Below the pieces are notes generated by a model. The model did not search any database and had not been told where the DNA came from. It worked only from the letters and a program-made list of their open reading frames with translations. Of a stretch of DNA of 64,000 nt, positions 52,618-63,100 are shown one piece after another (position 1 is the stretch's first letter; each line of letters begins with the position of its first letter). A program made the position numbers and the translations under genes. Origin of the DNA: an uncultured Lachnospiraceae bacterium (lineage in GTDB: Bacteria; Bacillota; Clostridia; Lachnospirales; Lachnospiraceae); contig CANQSN010000001.1 in the NCBI GenBank assembly GCA_947626505.1, positions 62,001-126,000 of the forward strand, given 5' to 3'.

Positions 52618-53509
52618 AGATTTAAAGGATGATATGTCACAGGCAGTAAACGAGTTGATGAATGATGACGCCGGCGCTGCAGTTGCGGAGAATGAGGATT
52701 TGGATGCAGAACTGGCAGATCTTTTCGGAGAAGTGGAAGAAGTGGAAGAAGGGGAATCAGATGCAGATTCTGTGGCTGATACACAGGATGAGGAAAAGGA
52801 TTCTAAGAATGCCGCAGATTTGTTAAAGGAATATGCAGACGGTGATGATACTAAGCTTAGCGACATGGAGGTTACTTTAGAGGAAGCAGTAGGCGATACT
52901 GCTGCATTCGCTCCGGAGGCAGAAGCGAGTGTGACAAATGAACAGTCAACAGAAAATATAAATCAGGAGGAAGATATAATGGCTAAGGAAGCAGTTGAGG
53001 AAGTAAAGGAAGAAGTTAAGGCAGAAGTTAAGGCAGATACAGTAATGGAGGAAGGTCCGGCAGACGACGAGACAGCAACTATTACTAAGGGAACAGAGAT
53101 TATCGGTAACATTAAGACCACAGGAAGTCTTGATGTAATCGGTACTATTGAAGGCGATGTGTCTTGCAGAGGCAAGCTTACGGTATCCGGCTCTATAAGA
53201 GGAAAGTCCGAGGCTGCTGAGATATTTACGGACGCTGCCAATATTACCGGAGATATGGTAAGCAACGGAAGCATTAAGGTTGGTGGAAGCTCTGTTGTTG
53301 TCGGTAATATAAAGGCTTCTTCCGCAGTAGTTGCAGGTGCGGTAAAGGGCGATATTGACGTAGACGGACCGGTTATCATTGATTCTACAGCAGTTGTTAT
53401 GGGTAATATTAAGTCCCGCTCTGTACAGGTTAATAACGGTGCAGTTATGGAGGGTATGTGTTCACAGAGCTACTCTGATATTGATGTTAATACTTTCTTT
53501 GATAACTAA
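52604..53509 (+). CDS. Bactofilin-family polymer-forming protein with long acidic N-terminal extension
   Basis: C-term ATITKGTEIIGNIKTTGSLDVIGTIEGDVSCRGKLTVSGSIRGKSEAAEIFTDAANITGDMVSNGSIKVGGSSVVVGNIKASSAVVAGAVKGDIDVDGPVIIDSTAVVMGNIKSRSVQVNNGAVMEG right-handed beta-helix repeat. Confidence 0.93.
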   Translation: MSLFKDLKDDMSQAVNELMNDDAGAAVAENEDLDAELADLFGEVEEVEEGESDADSVADTQDEEKDSKNAADLLKEYADGDDTKLSDMEVTLEEAVGDTAAFAPEAEASVTNEQSTENINQEEDIMAKEAVEEVKEEVKAEVKADTVMEEGPADDETATITKGTEIIGNIKTTGSLDVIGTIEGDVSCRGKLTVSGSIRGKSEAAEIFTDAANITGDMVSNGSIKVGGSSVVVGNIKASSAVVAGAVKGDIDVDGPVIIDSTAVVMGNIKSRSVQVNNGAVMEGMCSQSYSDIDVNTFFDN

Positions 53510-53529
53510 TATTGCACAAGGAGATTAAT

Positions 53530-54237
53530 ATGGAAAAAATGAAGCGTGTTCTATTGAAGCTTAGCGGAGAGGCGCTGGCTGGAGATAAACATACAGGGTT
53601 TGATGAAGACACTGTAGTTGAAGTCGCTAATCAGGTAAAGCAGGTAGTAGATTCAGGTATACAATTGGCAGTTGTAATCGGGGGCGGCAATTTCTGGAGA
53701 GGCAGAACAAGTAATAAGATTGAGAGAACTAAGGCGGATCAGATTGGAATGCTGGCTACGGTTATGAATTGTATTTATGTGTCAGAGATTTTTCGTACTG
53801 TGGGAATAAAGACAGTTGTTATGACTCCCTTTGAATGTGGAGATATGGCGGAGCTTTATTCTAAGGATCGTTCAATGGAGGCGTTGGAGCAGGGAAAGGT
53901 GGTATTTTTTGCAGGCGGCACCGGACATCCGTATTTTTCAACAGATACTGCTACTGCGCTTAGGGCCATTGAGATAGAGGCGGATGGAATCATGCTTGCC
54001 AAGGCTATTGACGGTGTATATGACAGTGATCCTAAGCTTAATCCTGATGCTAAAAAGTATAATTCCATAAATCTTAGCGATGTGCTTAACAAGAAATTAG
54101 GAGTAATAGACCTGTCAGCTACGTTGATGTGCCTTGAGAACCATATGCCTATGATGATTTTTGGATTGAATCAGGAAAACAGTATTGTTAATGCATTGAC
54201 AGGCAAATTTACCGGAACTTATGTAAATGCAGAATAA
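53530..54237 (+). CDS. pyrH: Uridylate kinase
   Basis: KRVLLKLSGEALAGDKHTGFDEDTVVEVANQVKQVVDSGIQLAVVIGGGNFWRG. Confidence 0.97.
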   Translation: MEKMKRVLLKLSGEALAGDKHTGFDEDTVVEVANQVKQVVDSGIQLAVVIGGGNFWRGRTSNKIERTKADQIGMLATVMNCIYVSEIFRTVGIKTVVMTPFECGDMAELYSKDRSMEALEQGKVVFFAGGTGHPYFSTDTATALRAIEIEADGIMLAKAIDGVYDSDPKLNPDAKKYNSINLSDVLNKKLGVIDLSATLMCLENHMPMMIFGLNQENSIVNALTGKFTGTYVNAE

Positions 54238-54262
54238 TAGAGATTAGGAGGATTTTTGAGGT

Positions 54263-54808
54263 ATGTTAAGTCAATATGAAGATAAGATGAATAAATCATT
54301 GGAGGCTTTAAAGGGAGAGTATGCCAATATACGTGCAGGCAGGGCTAACCCCCATATTTTAGATAATATTAAGGTTGATTATTATGGGGTTCCAACACCT
54401 ATACAGCAGGTAGGTAATATTACTGTTCCGGAAGCGAGAAGTCTTCTGATTACACCTTGGGAAACTTCTATTTTGAAAGATATTGAGAAAGCTATTATGT
54501 GTTCTGACATTGGTATTACGCCAAATAATGACGGTAAGTCTGTAAGACTTAATTTTCCTGAATTAACAGAGGATAGACGTAAGGAACTTGCAAAGGATGT
54601 AAAAAAGAAAGGAGAGGCTTCAAAGGTTGCGGTCCGTAATATTAGAAGAGACGCCAATGATGCGGTTAAGAAGCAGAATAAAGAAGGGGATATTTCTGAT
54701 GATGAATTAAAGGACTTAGAGGACAAGATTCAGAAGCTTACAGACAGGTTTATCAAGATGGTTGACGACGAAGTTGATAGTAAAACAAAAGAGATTATGA
54801 CAGTTTAA
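54263..54808 (+). CDS. frr: Ribosome recycling factor
   Basis: YEDKMNKSLEALKGEYANIRAGRANPHILDNIKVDYYGVPTPIQQVGNI. Confidence 0.98.
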   Translation: MLSQYEDKMNKSLEALKGEYANIRAGRANPHILDNIKVDYYGVPTPIQQVGNITVPEARSLLITPWETSILKDIEKAIMCSDIGITPNNDGKSVRLNFPELTEDRRKELAKDVKKKGEASKVAVRNIRRDANDAVKKQNKEGDISDDELKDLEDKIQKLTDRFIKMVDDEVDSKTKEIMTV

Positions 54809-54883
54809 AAAATGGTAAAAGATATGGGGGATGTCTTATTAAGACATCCTTGTTGTATTTATGCGGATTGGAGAATATATTTT

Positions 54884-55609
54884 ATGAAGAAGGAAATTAA
54901 CGGAGAAGAGTATGACATTCCACAGCATGTTGCCATTATATTAGATGGTAATGGAAGATGGGCAAAGAAACGCTTAATGCCTAGGAATTATGGGCATGTT
55001 CAAGGTGCAAAGACCGTAGAGCGGATTTGCGAGGACGCATGGAATCTTGGAATTAAATATCTTACGGTGTATGCATTTTCAACTGAGAATTGGAAACGTC
55101 CCGAGGATGAGGTGAAGGCGCTAATGAAGCTTTTAGATAACTATCTTAAGGATTGTATTGAGCGTACTTCTAAAAATAATATGCGCGTTCGTGTGATTGG
55201 TGAAAAAAGTCGTCTTGACAGTATGCTTCGCGATAAGATTGAGCATTTGGAAAAGGTTTCTTCTAAAAATACCGGACTGAATTTTACAATCGCTCTGAAT
55301 TACGGAAGCAGAGATGAGATGATTAGGGCGATGAATAATATTTCAAGAGATATAGCAGATAAAAAGCTTGAGCCTGAAACTATTACGGAGGAATTGTTTG
55401 CTTCTTATTTAGATACAGCAGAGCTGCCGGATCCGGATTTGATGATTCGTACAAGTGGGGAGCAGCGTTTGTCTAACTGGCTGTTATGGCAGCTTGCTTA
55501 TGCGGAATTTTACTTTACGGATGTGCTTTGGCCGGACTTTAATAAGGATGAGCTTATTCGTGCGATTAAATATTATAACGGGCGCGAGAGGCGTTTTGGA
55601 GGGGTGTAG
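54884..55609 (+). CDS. uppS: Isoprenyl transferase (undecaprenyl diphosphate synthase)
   Basis: PQHVAIILDGNGRWAKKRLMPRNYGHVQGAKTVERIC; LMIRTSGEQRLSNWLLWQLAYAEFYFTDVLWPDF. Confidence 0.97.
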   Translation: MKKEINGEEYDIPQHVAIILDGNGRWAKKRLMPRNYGHVQGAKTVERICEDAWNLGIKYLTVYAFSTENWKRPEDEVKALMKLLDNYLKDCIERTSKNNMRVRVIGEKSRLDSMLRDKIEHLEKVSSKNTGLNFTIALNYGSRDEMIRAMNNISRDIADKKLEPETITEELFASYLDTAELPDPDLMIRTSGEQRLSNWLLWQLAYAEFYFTDVLWPDFNKDELIRAIKYYNGRERRFGGV

Positions 55610-55621
55610 AAGGAGGTTAAT

Positions 55622-56446
55622 ATGTTTAAGACAAGGTTATTAAGTGGTATTGTGCTGGTAGCGTTGATGGTGGTTACGCTGTATTTTGGCGGATTTGTTA
55701 CATTGGGAATGGCGGCGTTTATTTCCATTGTGGGCATATACGAGCTGATGCGTATTCCAAATAACAATCTAAAAGCTTTACATGCAGTGGTTCAGATTTT
55801 TACAGTTATATATTATGTTTTATTGGGAGCGGGATATACATTTGAAAGCTATGGATACTATTATTTGTTGCTTTTGACGCTTCTTTTAATGGTTTTAATG
55901 TGTTTTTATGTGTTTGCATACCCTAAGTACCAATTGGCTGACGTTATGCTGCCAATGTTTGCATTTATTTATGTAACTGTTATGCTTTCATATATTTTCC
56001 AAGTGCGTTTCCTGCCTAACGGAGGCGCTTTTGTGGTACTGGTATTTTTGAGCGCATGGGGCAACGATACATGTGCTTATTGTGTCGGGGTACTGTTCGG
56101 CAAGCATAAAATGAGCCCGAAGCTAAGTCCTAAAAAGTCAGTGGAGGGGTTTATAGGAGGAATTTTAGGAGCGGCGCTTTTGGGAATCGGTTATGCGTTT
56201 TTATATGGCAAGATAACCGGAGAGGAAGTTACGACAACGCTGGTAGTGGCATTTGCCGCTATTTGTGGAGTGGGCGGAATGATTTCTGTTGTTGGAGATT
56301 TGGCTGCCTCTGCAATTAAAAGGCAGTATGGTATTAAGGATTATGGTAAACTGATTCCGGGGCATGGCGGTATATTAGACCGGTTTGATAGTATGATTAT
56401 GACTGCGCCTATTGTGTATTATCTTGTTACACTTTTTGTACAATAA
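55622..56446 (+). CDS. cdsA: Phosphatidate cytidylyltransferase
   Basis: Multi-TM; KLSPKKSVEGFIGGILGAALLG; SVVGDLAASAIKRQYGIKDYGKLIPGHGGILDRFDSMI. Confidence 0.97.
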   Translation: MFKTRLLSGIVLVALMVVTLYFGGFVTLGMAAFISIVGIYELMRIPNNNLKALHAVVQIFTVIYYVLLGAGYTFESYGYYYLLLLTLLLMVLMCFYVFAYPKYQLADVMLPMFAFIYVTVMLSYIFQVRFLPNGGAFVVLVFLSAWGNDTCAYCVGVLFGKHKMSPKLSPKKSVEGFIGGILGAALLGIGYAFLYGKITGEEVTTTLVVAFAAICGVGGMISVVGDLAASAIKRQYGIKDYGKLIPGHGGILDRFDSMIMTAPIVYYLVTLFVQ

Positions 56447-56554
56447 CACTGGACATTGAATGTAACAGACTCAAACTTTGCATTTAAAGTTTTTACCAAC
56501 TTTTAAAGACTCCATGCGAGTCTTTAATGCATTATTATTTAAGGAGAGAGACAT

Positions 56555-57700
56555 ATGAAGATAGCAATATTAGGTTCTACCGGTTCTATTGGAACCCAGA
56601 CATTAGAGGTGGTTCGCGCATATTCAGATGAGCTTGAGGTGACAGCGCTTGCTGCCGGAAGCAATGTAGATTTGTTGGAGAAACAGGTTAGAGAGTTTCA
56701 CCCAAAGATTGCAGCTTTATGGTCTAAGGAGAAGGCTGATGAGCTTAGAACACGCTTAAGGGATATGGATGTAAGAGTGGTTTCGGGAATGGAGGGATTG
56801 TTGGAGGTTGCAACTGTTTCCGATTCTAAGGTGCTTGTAACCGCTATTGTAGGAATGATTGGTATAAGGCCTACATTGGCTGCTATTGAGGCGGGAAAGG
56901 ATATTGCTTTGGCAAATAAAGAAACACTGGTTTGTGCGGGACATATTATTATTCCTATTGCAAAGGAAAAAGGCGTTTCTATTTTGCCTGTGGATTCCGA
57001 GCATTCGGCTATTTTTCAATCACTGAATGGAGAACGCCACAATAAAATCAGTCGTATTTTATTAACTGCATCCGGCGGCCCTTTTCGTGGGAAGACAAGA
57101 AAGGAGCTTGAGAATGTTACAGTGGAGGACGCCTTAAAGCATCCTAACTGGTCTATGGGACAAAAGATTACTATTGATTCTGCAACCTTGGTGAATAAAG
57201 GATTAGAAGTAATGGAGGCTAAGTGGCTGTTTGGCGTGGAATATGATGATGTGGAGGTTGTTGTGCAGCCTCAGAGTATTATACATTCCATGGTGGAGTA
57301 TGAGGATGGGGCAGTAATAGCCCAGCTTGGTACGCCGGATATGAAGCTGCCGATTCAGTATGCCTTGTTTTATCCAAATAGGCGGTATCTTTCAGGAGAT
57401 AGGCTGGATTTTAGTATCCTTAACCAGATTACATTTGAAAAACCGGATATGGATACATTTGAAGGCCTGAAGCTTGCATATGAGGTTGGCAGGGAAGGCG
57501 GTTCATTACCTACAGTATTTAACGCCGCAAACGAGTACGCAGTTGATTATTTTCTCAAAGGAAGGATAGCGTTTTTAGAAATATATGAAATGATTAAGTC
57601 CTGTCTTAGTGCGCATACTAAGATAGAGAAGCCTTCTGTTGAAGACATATTAAATACGCAGAGTTGGGTGGAGGATTATATAAAGAGCCGCTATAAATAA
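56555..57700 (+). CDS. dxr: 1-deoxy-D-xylulose-5-phosphate reductoisomerase
   Basis: MKIAILGSTGSIGTQTLEVV; ALANKETLVCAGHII; LPVDSEHSAIFQSL; LTASGGPFRG; MGQKITIDSATLVNKGLEVMEA. Confidence 0.98.
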   Translation: MKIAILGSTGSIGTQTLEVVRAYSDELEVTALAAGSNVDLLEKQVREFHPKIAALWSKEKADELRTRLRDMDVRVVSGMEGLLEVATVSDSKVLVTAIVGMIGIRPTLAAIEAGKDIALANKETLVCAGHIIIPIAKEKGVSILPVDSEHSAIFQSLNGERHNKISRILLTASGGPFRGKTRKELENVTVEDALKHPNWSMGQKITIDSATLVNKGLEVMEAKWLFGVEYDDVEVVVQPQSIIHSMVEYEDGAVIAQLGTPDMKLPIQYALFYPNRRYLSGDRLDFSILNQITFEKPDMDTFEGLKLAYEVGREGGSLPTVFNAANEYAVDYFLKGRIAFLEIYEMIKSCLSAHTKIEKPSVEDILNTQSWVEDYIKSRYK

Positions 57701-57791
57701 CTTAAGTTTTGAATTTGCATTTTATGATAGTAAAACTATAAGAGTTAAGTTTGATTATTTAGATTATTATTGATAGAAAGAGGTATTTTTT

Positions 57792-59093
57792 GTGAAAATT
57801 ATTATAGCATTATTGATATTTGGTATTATTGTGTTTGTACATGAGCTGGGACATTTTCTTCTTGCAAAGGCCAATGGAATATATGTGGAGGAGTTTTCCA
57901 TAGGTATGGGACCTAAGCTTTTTTCTTTTGTAAAAGGAGAAACCAAATACTGCCTTAAGATTTTGCCATTAGGAGGCTCCTGTATGATGCGGGGAGAGGA
58001 TGAAGCCAGTGATGACGAGAGGGCGTTTAACAACAAATCGGTTTGGGCGAGGTTTTCAGTGGTATTTGCGGGCCCTTTTTTTAACTTTATTTTTGCATTC
58101 ATTTTATCATTGGTCCTCATTGCTTTGATTGGCGCTGATGTGCCTTTAGTTTTGTCTGTGGAGAGCGGTTCTGCGGCAGAGGAAGCGGGACTTTTAGCCG
58201 GCGACGAGATTGTAAAGTACAATGGCGACAGTATAGGCGTGGGAAGGGAGCTTTATGTAAGCGATTATTTTGAACCGCTTAGTGACAAGGAGGTTCCAAT
58301 TGTTTTTAAGCGGGATGGGCAGAAATATGAAACAACACTGTTACCTAAAAAAATAAGCAAATACTATCTTGGAATTAATTACAGTAATGACAGTCAGCCG
58401 GCAACCGTAACTGTGGTGAAGGACGGGGCCATGGATAAAGCGGGAATTAAGGACAATGATGTTATTGTAGGGATTAATGGGCAAAGTATTTTATCCGGAG
58501 AGGAATTTTATAAATATGTGTCAGAGCATGAGCTTAAAGAGTCGCCTGTAGAGATTACTTATAAACGCGGGGATAAGGAAGATACAGTATCTGTGACGCC
58601 TATTAAAAATGAGTATTATGAGGCGGGCTTTACCTATAATTCTAATTACAGGGATTGTAACCGGAAGGTTGGCGTTGTAGGAATTATAAAGTATTCTATG
58701 CTTGAGATACGTTATCAGATTAAAAGCGTAATATTAAGTTTAAAATATTTGATTACAGGCAATGTATCGGCAGACTCGGTTGCGGGGCCTGTTGGTATTG
58801 TAAATATGGTGGGAAATGTTTATGCAGAGAGCTCACAGTATGGATTGCTTATGGTATTTGAAAGTCTTGCAAGCTTTTGCATTATGTTAAGCGCTAACCT
58901 TGGCGTAATGAATCTGCTGCCAATTCCGGCGCTTGACGGAGGAAGATTGTTATTTATGATTTTTGAGATGGTGAGAGGTAAGAAAATAGATCCGGATAAG
59001 GAGGGCTTTGTGCATTTTATTGGTTTTGTTCTTCTTATGGCATTGATGGTGGTAATTATGTTTAATGATATACGAAATATATTTATTAATTGA
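57792..59093 (+). CDS. rseP: RIP metalloprotease (site-2 protease)
   Basis: VFVHELGHFLLAKANGI (HExxH), PDZ domains, NLLPIPALDGGRLLF; GTG start. Confidence 0.96.
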   Translation: MKIIIALLIFGIIVFVHELGHFLLAKANGIYVEEFSIGMGPKLFSFVKGETKYCLKILPLGGSCMMRGEDEASDDERAFNNKSVWARFSVVFAGPFFNFIFAFILSLVLIALIGADVPLVLSVESGSAAEEAGLLAGDEIVKYNGDSIGVGRELYVSDYFEPLSDKEVPIVFKRDGQKYETTLLPKKISKYYLGINYSNDSQPATVTVVKDGAMDKAGIKDNDVIVGINGQSILSGEEFYKYVSEHELKESPVEITYKRGDKEDTVSVTPIKNEYYEAGFTYNSNYRDCNRKVGVVGIIKYSMLEIRYQIKSVILSLKYLITGNVSADSVAGPVGIVNMVGNVYAESSQYGLLMVFESLASFCIMLSANLGVMNLLPIPALDGGRLLFMIFEMVRGKKIDPDKEGFVHFIGFVLLMALMVVIMFNDIRNIFIN

Positions 59094-59107
59094 TGGAGGT
59101 ACAATAT

Positions 59108-60163
59108 ATGTTTCGAGATGATACAAAAGTAATTAGAATTGGGAATCGGGTTATTGGCGGAGGTAATCCCATTTTAATTCAGTCCATGACCAATACGAAG
59201 ACAGAAGACGTAAAAAATACAGTCGACCAGATTTTGCGGTTGGAGGAGGCGGGCTGTGAGATTATACGCTGCACTGTTAATACAGAGGAGGCGGCTAAGG
59301 CTGTAGCTGATATTAAGAAGCAGATTCATATTCCGTTGGTTGCGGATATTCATTTTGATTACAAGCTGGCAATTGCCGCTATTGAGTACGGTGCGGATAA
59401 GATTCGTATTAACCCGGGTAATATTGGAGGTATTGAACAGGTAAAGGCTGTTGTGGAAAAGGCTAAGGAGCATAGTGTTCCAATTCGTGTCGGTGTAAAC
59501 AGCGGTTCTTTGGAGAAGGAGCTGGTTGCAAAGTATAATGGTGTAACTGCCGAGGGAATTGTAGAAAGCGCTTTGGATAAGGTGCGTATTGTGGAGGAAT
59601 GCGGTTATGACAATATGGTTATAAGTATTAAATCCTCCGATGTACTGATGTGTGTAAAGGCGCATGAACTGATTGCAGGTAAGACGCCATATCCGCTTCA
59701 TGTAGGTATTACTGAAGCAGGAACATTGCTTAGGGGCAATATCAAGTCTGGCATTGGTTTGGGTTTAATACTACATCAGGGAATTGGAGATACTATTCGG
59801 GTATCTTTAACAGGAGATCCTGTTCAGGAGATTATATCTGCGAAGATGATTCTTAAAACATTGGGACTTCGTAAAGGTGGTATTGAAGTGGTTTCATGTC
59901 CGACCTGTGGAAGAACATCTATTGATTTGATTGGCCTTGCCAATAAGGTGGAGGAGCTGGTATCTCATTATGAGCATTTGAATATTAAAGTGGCTGTAAT
60001 GGGCTGCGTGGTAAATGGACCGGGAGAAGCAAAGGAGGCAGACATTGGAATTGCAGGCGGAAAGCAGGAGGGACTTCTTATCAAAAAAGGAGAGATTATA
60101 AGAAAATTGAAGGAAGAAGAATTTATACCGGTTTTAAGGGAGGAATTGGACAATTGGCAGTAA
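59108..60163 (+). CDS. ispG: 4-hydroxy-3-methylbut-2-en-1-yl diphosphate synthase
   Basis: NPILIQSMTNTKTEDV; VADIHFDYKLAIAAIEYGADKIRINPGNIG; CPTCGRTSIDL; MGCVVNGPGEAKEADIGIAGG. Confidence 0.98.
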   Translation: MFRDDTKVIRIGNRVIGGGNPILIQSMTNTKTEDVKNTVDQILRLEEAGCEIIRCTVNTEEAAKAVADIKKQIHIPLVADIHFDYKLAIAAIEYGADKIRINPGNIGGIEQVKAVVEKAKEHSVPIRVGVNSGSLEKELVAKYNGVTAEGIVESALDKVRIVEECGYDNMVISIKSSDVLMCVKAHELIAGKTPYPLHVGITEAGTLLRGNIKSGIGLGLILHQGIGDTIRVSLTGDPVQEIISAKMILKTLGLRKGGIEVVSCPTCGRTSIDLIGLANKVEELVSHYEHLNIKVAVMGCVVNGPGEAKEADIGIAGGKQEGLLIKKGEIIRKLKEEEFIPVLREELDNWQ

Positions 60164-63100
60164 CACAGGCTAAAACTTATTTTAGTGTATTTCCGGAATT
60201 AATGGTACCGCAGAGGCTAAAGACATTTTACGAGGATGTATTGGTGGAGCATGTGGTGTATAAGAAGGATGAGAAGCAGCTATATGTAATTATTAGAAGC
60301 TCGCATTTGATTTCTTATGCATTAGTGGAAGCTATGGAAAATGAGTTATACAGGTATCTAAAAAATACATATCATTGCCCAATTACAATAATCCCATGCT
60401 TTTCTTTGTCTGAGGCCTATGATTTGGACAAGATTATGGAAGAATATATGCAGGATGGAATCATGGAGGAGTGGCGTGTAAGCCATCCTGTTTTTTATAA
60501 TATTGTGCATAATGGAAAGTGGGAGGTAGAAGGGGACAGCATTTGCTTTACATTAGGTGATTCTGTGCTGGCAAAAAGCTCAGAAGCAGATATAAAAAGT
60601 GAATTTGAGCTGATTATGAAGCGCCGGTTTAACTATGATGTGATTATTTCATTTAATTATGTTGAGAAGGACGATAACAGTATAGCGGAAGAATTGGAGC
60701 ACAAGCTTAACCATAAGAGAGATTTAATGAATGCAGAATTGGATAGGGAAAAAAGACATATTGAGGAATCAAAAGCAGATGTTTTAAAGGAAACAGAAAA
60801 AGCTGTTAATAAGGAGACTAAAATGGAGCTTAAAAAAGATAGTAAAACATCTGAAAAAAACAGCAAGGGCGCAGGCGAACAGAAAAGGAGTTTTAATAAT
60901 TACCGTAGGTCAAAGGAGGAGCCTGATGTAATTTATGGAAGAAATACAGAAGGGGATTTAACTGCTATTTCTGCAATTAATTTTGAGACAAAGGAAGTTA
61001 TTATAAGGGGACAGGTAAGTAACTTTGAATTTCGTGAGATTAAGAATGAAAAGACTATTTTTAAGTTTACCATTACAGATTTTACAGATTCCATAAAGTG
61101 TAAGATATTTGTGAAAAATGATATAATGACAGACTTGTTAAGTGAGCTGGAGGAAGGCAAATTTTACAGAATAAAGGGGGTTGTTGCTTTTGATGATTTT
61201 GATAAGGAGCTTCAGATTGGCTCTATAGTCGGAATAAAAAAGGCGGTGGATACTCGACCTAAAAGGCATGATGATGCGCTTAATAAGCGGGTGGAGCTGC
61301 ATTTACATACAGTTATGAGTGAAATGGACAGTGTTGTGGATATAAAGAAGGTAATTTCTACAGCTAAGGATTGGGGACATAAGGCTATTGCTATTACCGA
61401 TCATGGAGTGGCGCAGGCGTTTCCCATAGCAAATCATTTAGTGGACGGTAAGGACGATCCCTTTAAGGTTATTTATGGCGTTGAGGGATATTTTATTGAT
61501 GATTTGCATGATATTGTAAGGAATGACAAAGGTCAGTCTCTTAAAGATTCTTTTGTGGTATTTGATTTGGAGACTACAGGTTTTTCATCACATAAGGATA
61601 GAATTATTGAGATTGGTGCAGTAAAGCTTGAAAATGGCAATGAGGTTGCCAGATTTAGCAGATTTGTTAATCCAAAGAGACCGATTCCTTTTGAGATTGA
61701 GAATCTTACAGGTATAAATGATAGCATGGTGAGAGATGCAGATACAATCGAGAAGGTACTGCCGGAATTTTTGGAGTTTTGCAGCGGGGCTGCAATGGTT
61801 GCCCACAATGCAGAATTTGATATTGGGTTTATTGAGGCAAATTGTGACAGGCTTGGAATAGAAGTGGATTTTACGGTTCTTGATACGGTGGAGCTTGCGC
61901 ATATACTGCTGCCGGAGCTTTCGCGTTTTAAGCTTGATACAGTGGCAAAGCATTTAAAGATTAAGCTTGTCAATCATCACAGGGCGGTTGATGATGCAGA
62001 GTGTACTGCAATGATTTTTAAGCGTTTTATTGAAATGCTTGAGAAAAAGGAGATATTTACACTGGCTGAGTTAAATGCATGTTCGGAGTTTTCAGCGGAT
62101 ATGATTAAGAAAGCGCCATATTATCATGGTATTATTTTAGTAAAAAATGAAATCGGAAGGGTAAATCTCTACCGGCTTATTTCAGAATCCCATTTGAATT
62201 ATTTTAATAAGCGTCCAAGAATGCCGAAGTCGCTTATAAATAAATATCGTGAAGGGTTGATTCTTGGCTCAGCCTGTGAGGCGGGTGAGCTTTACAGAGC
62301 GCTGGTAAGAGAAAAGGAGCCTAAAGAAATAGCAGGAATAGTTGATTTTTATGATTATTTGGAGATTCAGCCTCTTGGCAACAATGAGTTTATGATTGCG
62401 GATTCTAAGAGCCCTATTAGCAGTATGGACGATCTTATAGAGATAAACAAAAAGATTGTAAAGCTTGGCGAGGAGTATAAGAAGCCTGTTGTTGCCACAT
62501 GCGACGTGCATTTTCTAAATCCAGAGGATTCCGTATATAGAAGCATTTTAATGAAATCCAAGGGCTTTGCTGATGCAGACAGGCAGCCTCCGCTTTACCT
62601 GCATACTACTGAGGAGATGCTTAAGGAGTTTTCGTATCTTGGCGAGGATAAGGCTAAGGAGGTAGTAATTACCAATACAAATATGATTGCGGATATGATT
62701 GAGAAGATTTCTCCGGTTTATCCGGATAAATGTCCGCCGGAAATTGCTAATTCAGACGAGACTCTTACAAAGATTTGTTACGATAAAGCCCATGAGATTT
62801 ATGGGCCTGATTTGCCAGAGGTTGTGACGGAAAGATTGGAGAGAGAGCTCAATTCTATTATAAGCAATGGCTTTGCAGTTATGTATATTATAGCGCAAAA
62901 GCTTGTGTGGGATTCAAATGACCATAATTATCTGGTGGGAAGTCGGGGCTCTGTGGGTTCTTCATTTGTTGCCACAATGTCGGGAATTACAGAGGTAAAT
63001 CCATTGTCGGCGCATTACATTTGTCCGGAATGCTATTATGTTGATTTTGATTCAGATGAGGTAAAGCAGTATGCAGGGCGTTCCGGATGTGATATGCCGG

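Noticed and set aside
54812-54883. N-terminal extension of uppS (MVKDMGDVLLRHPCCIYADWRIYF)
   Set aside because: Encoded across a hairpin and not typical of UppS; ATG at 54884 gives the expected N-terminus
60657-62561. Minus-strand ORFs opposite polC
   Set aside because: Antisense to the continuous PolC frame starting at 60154
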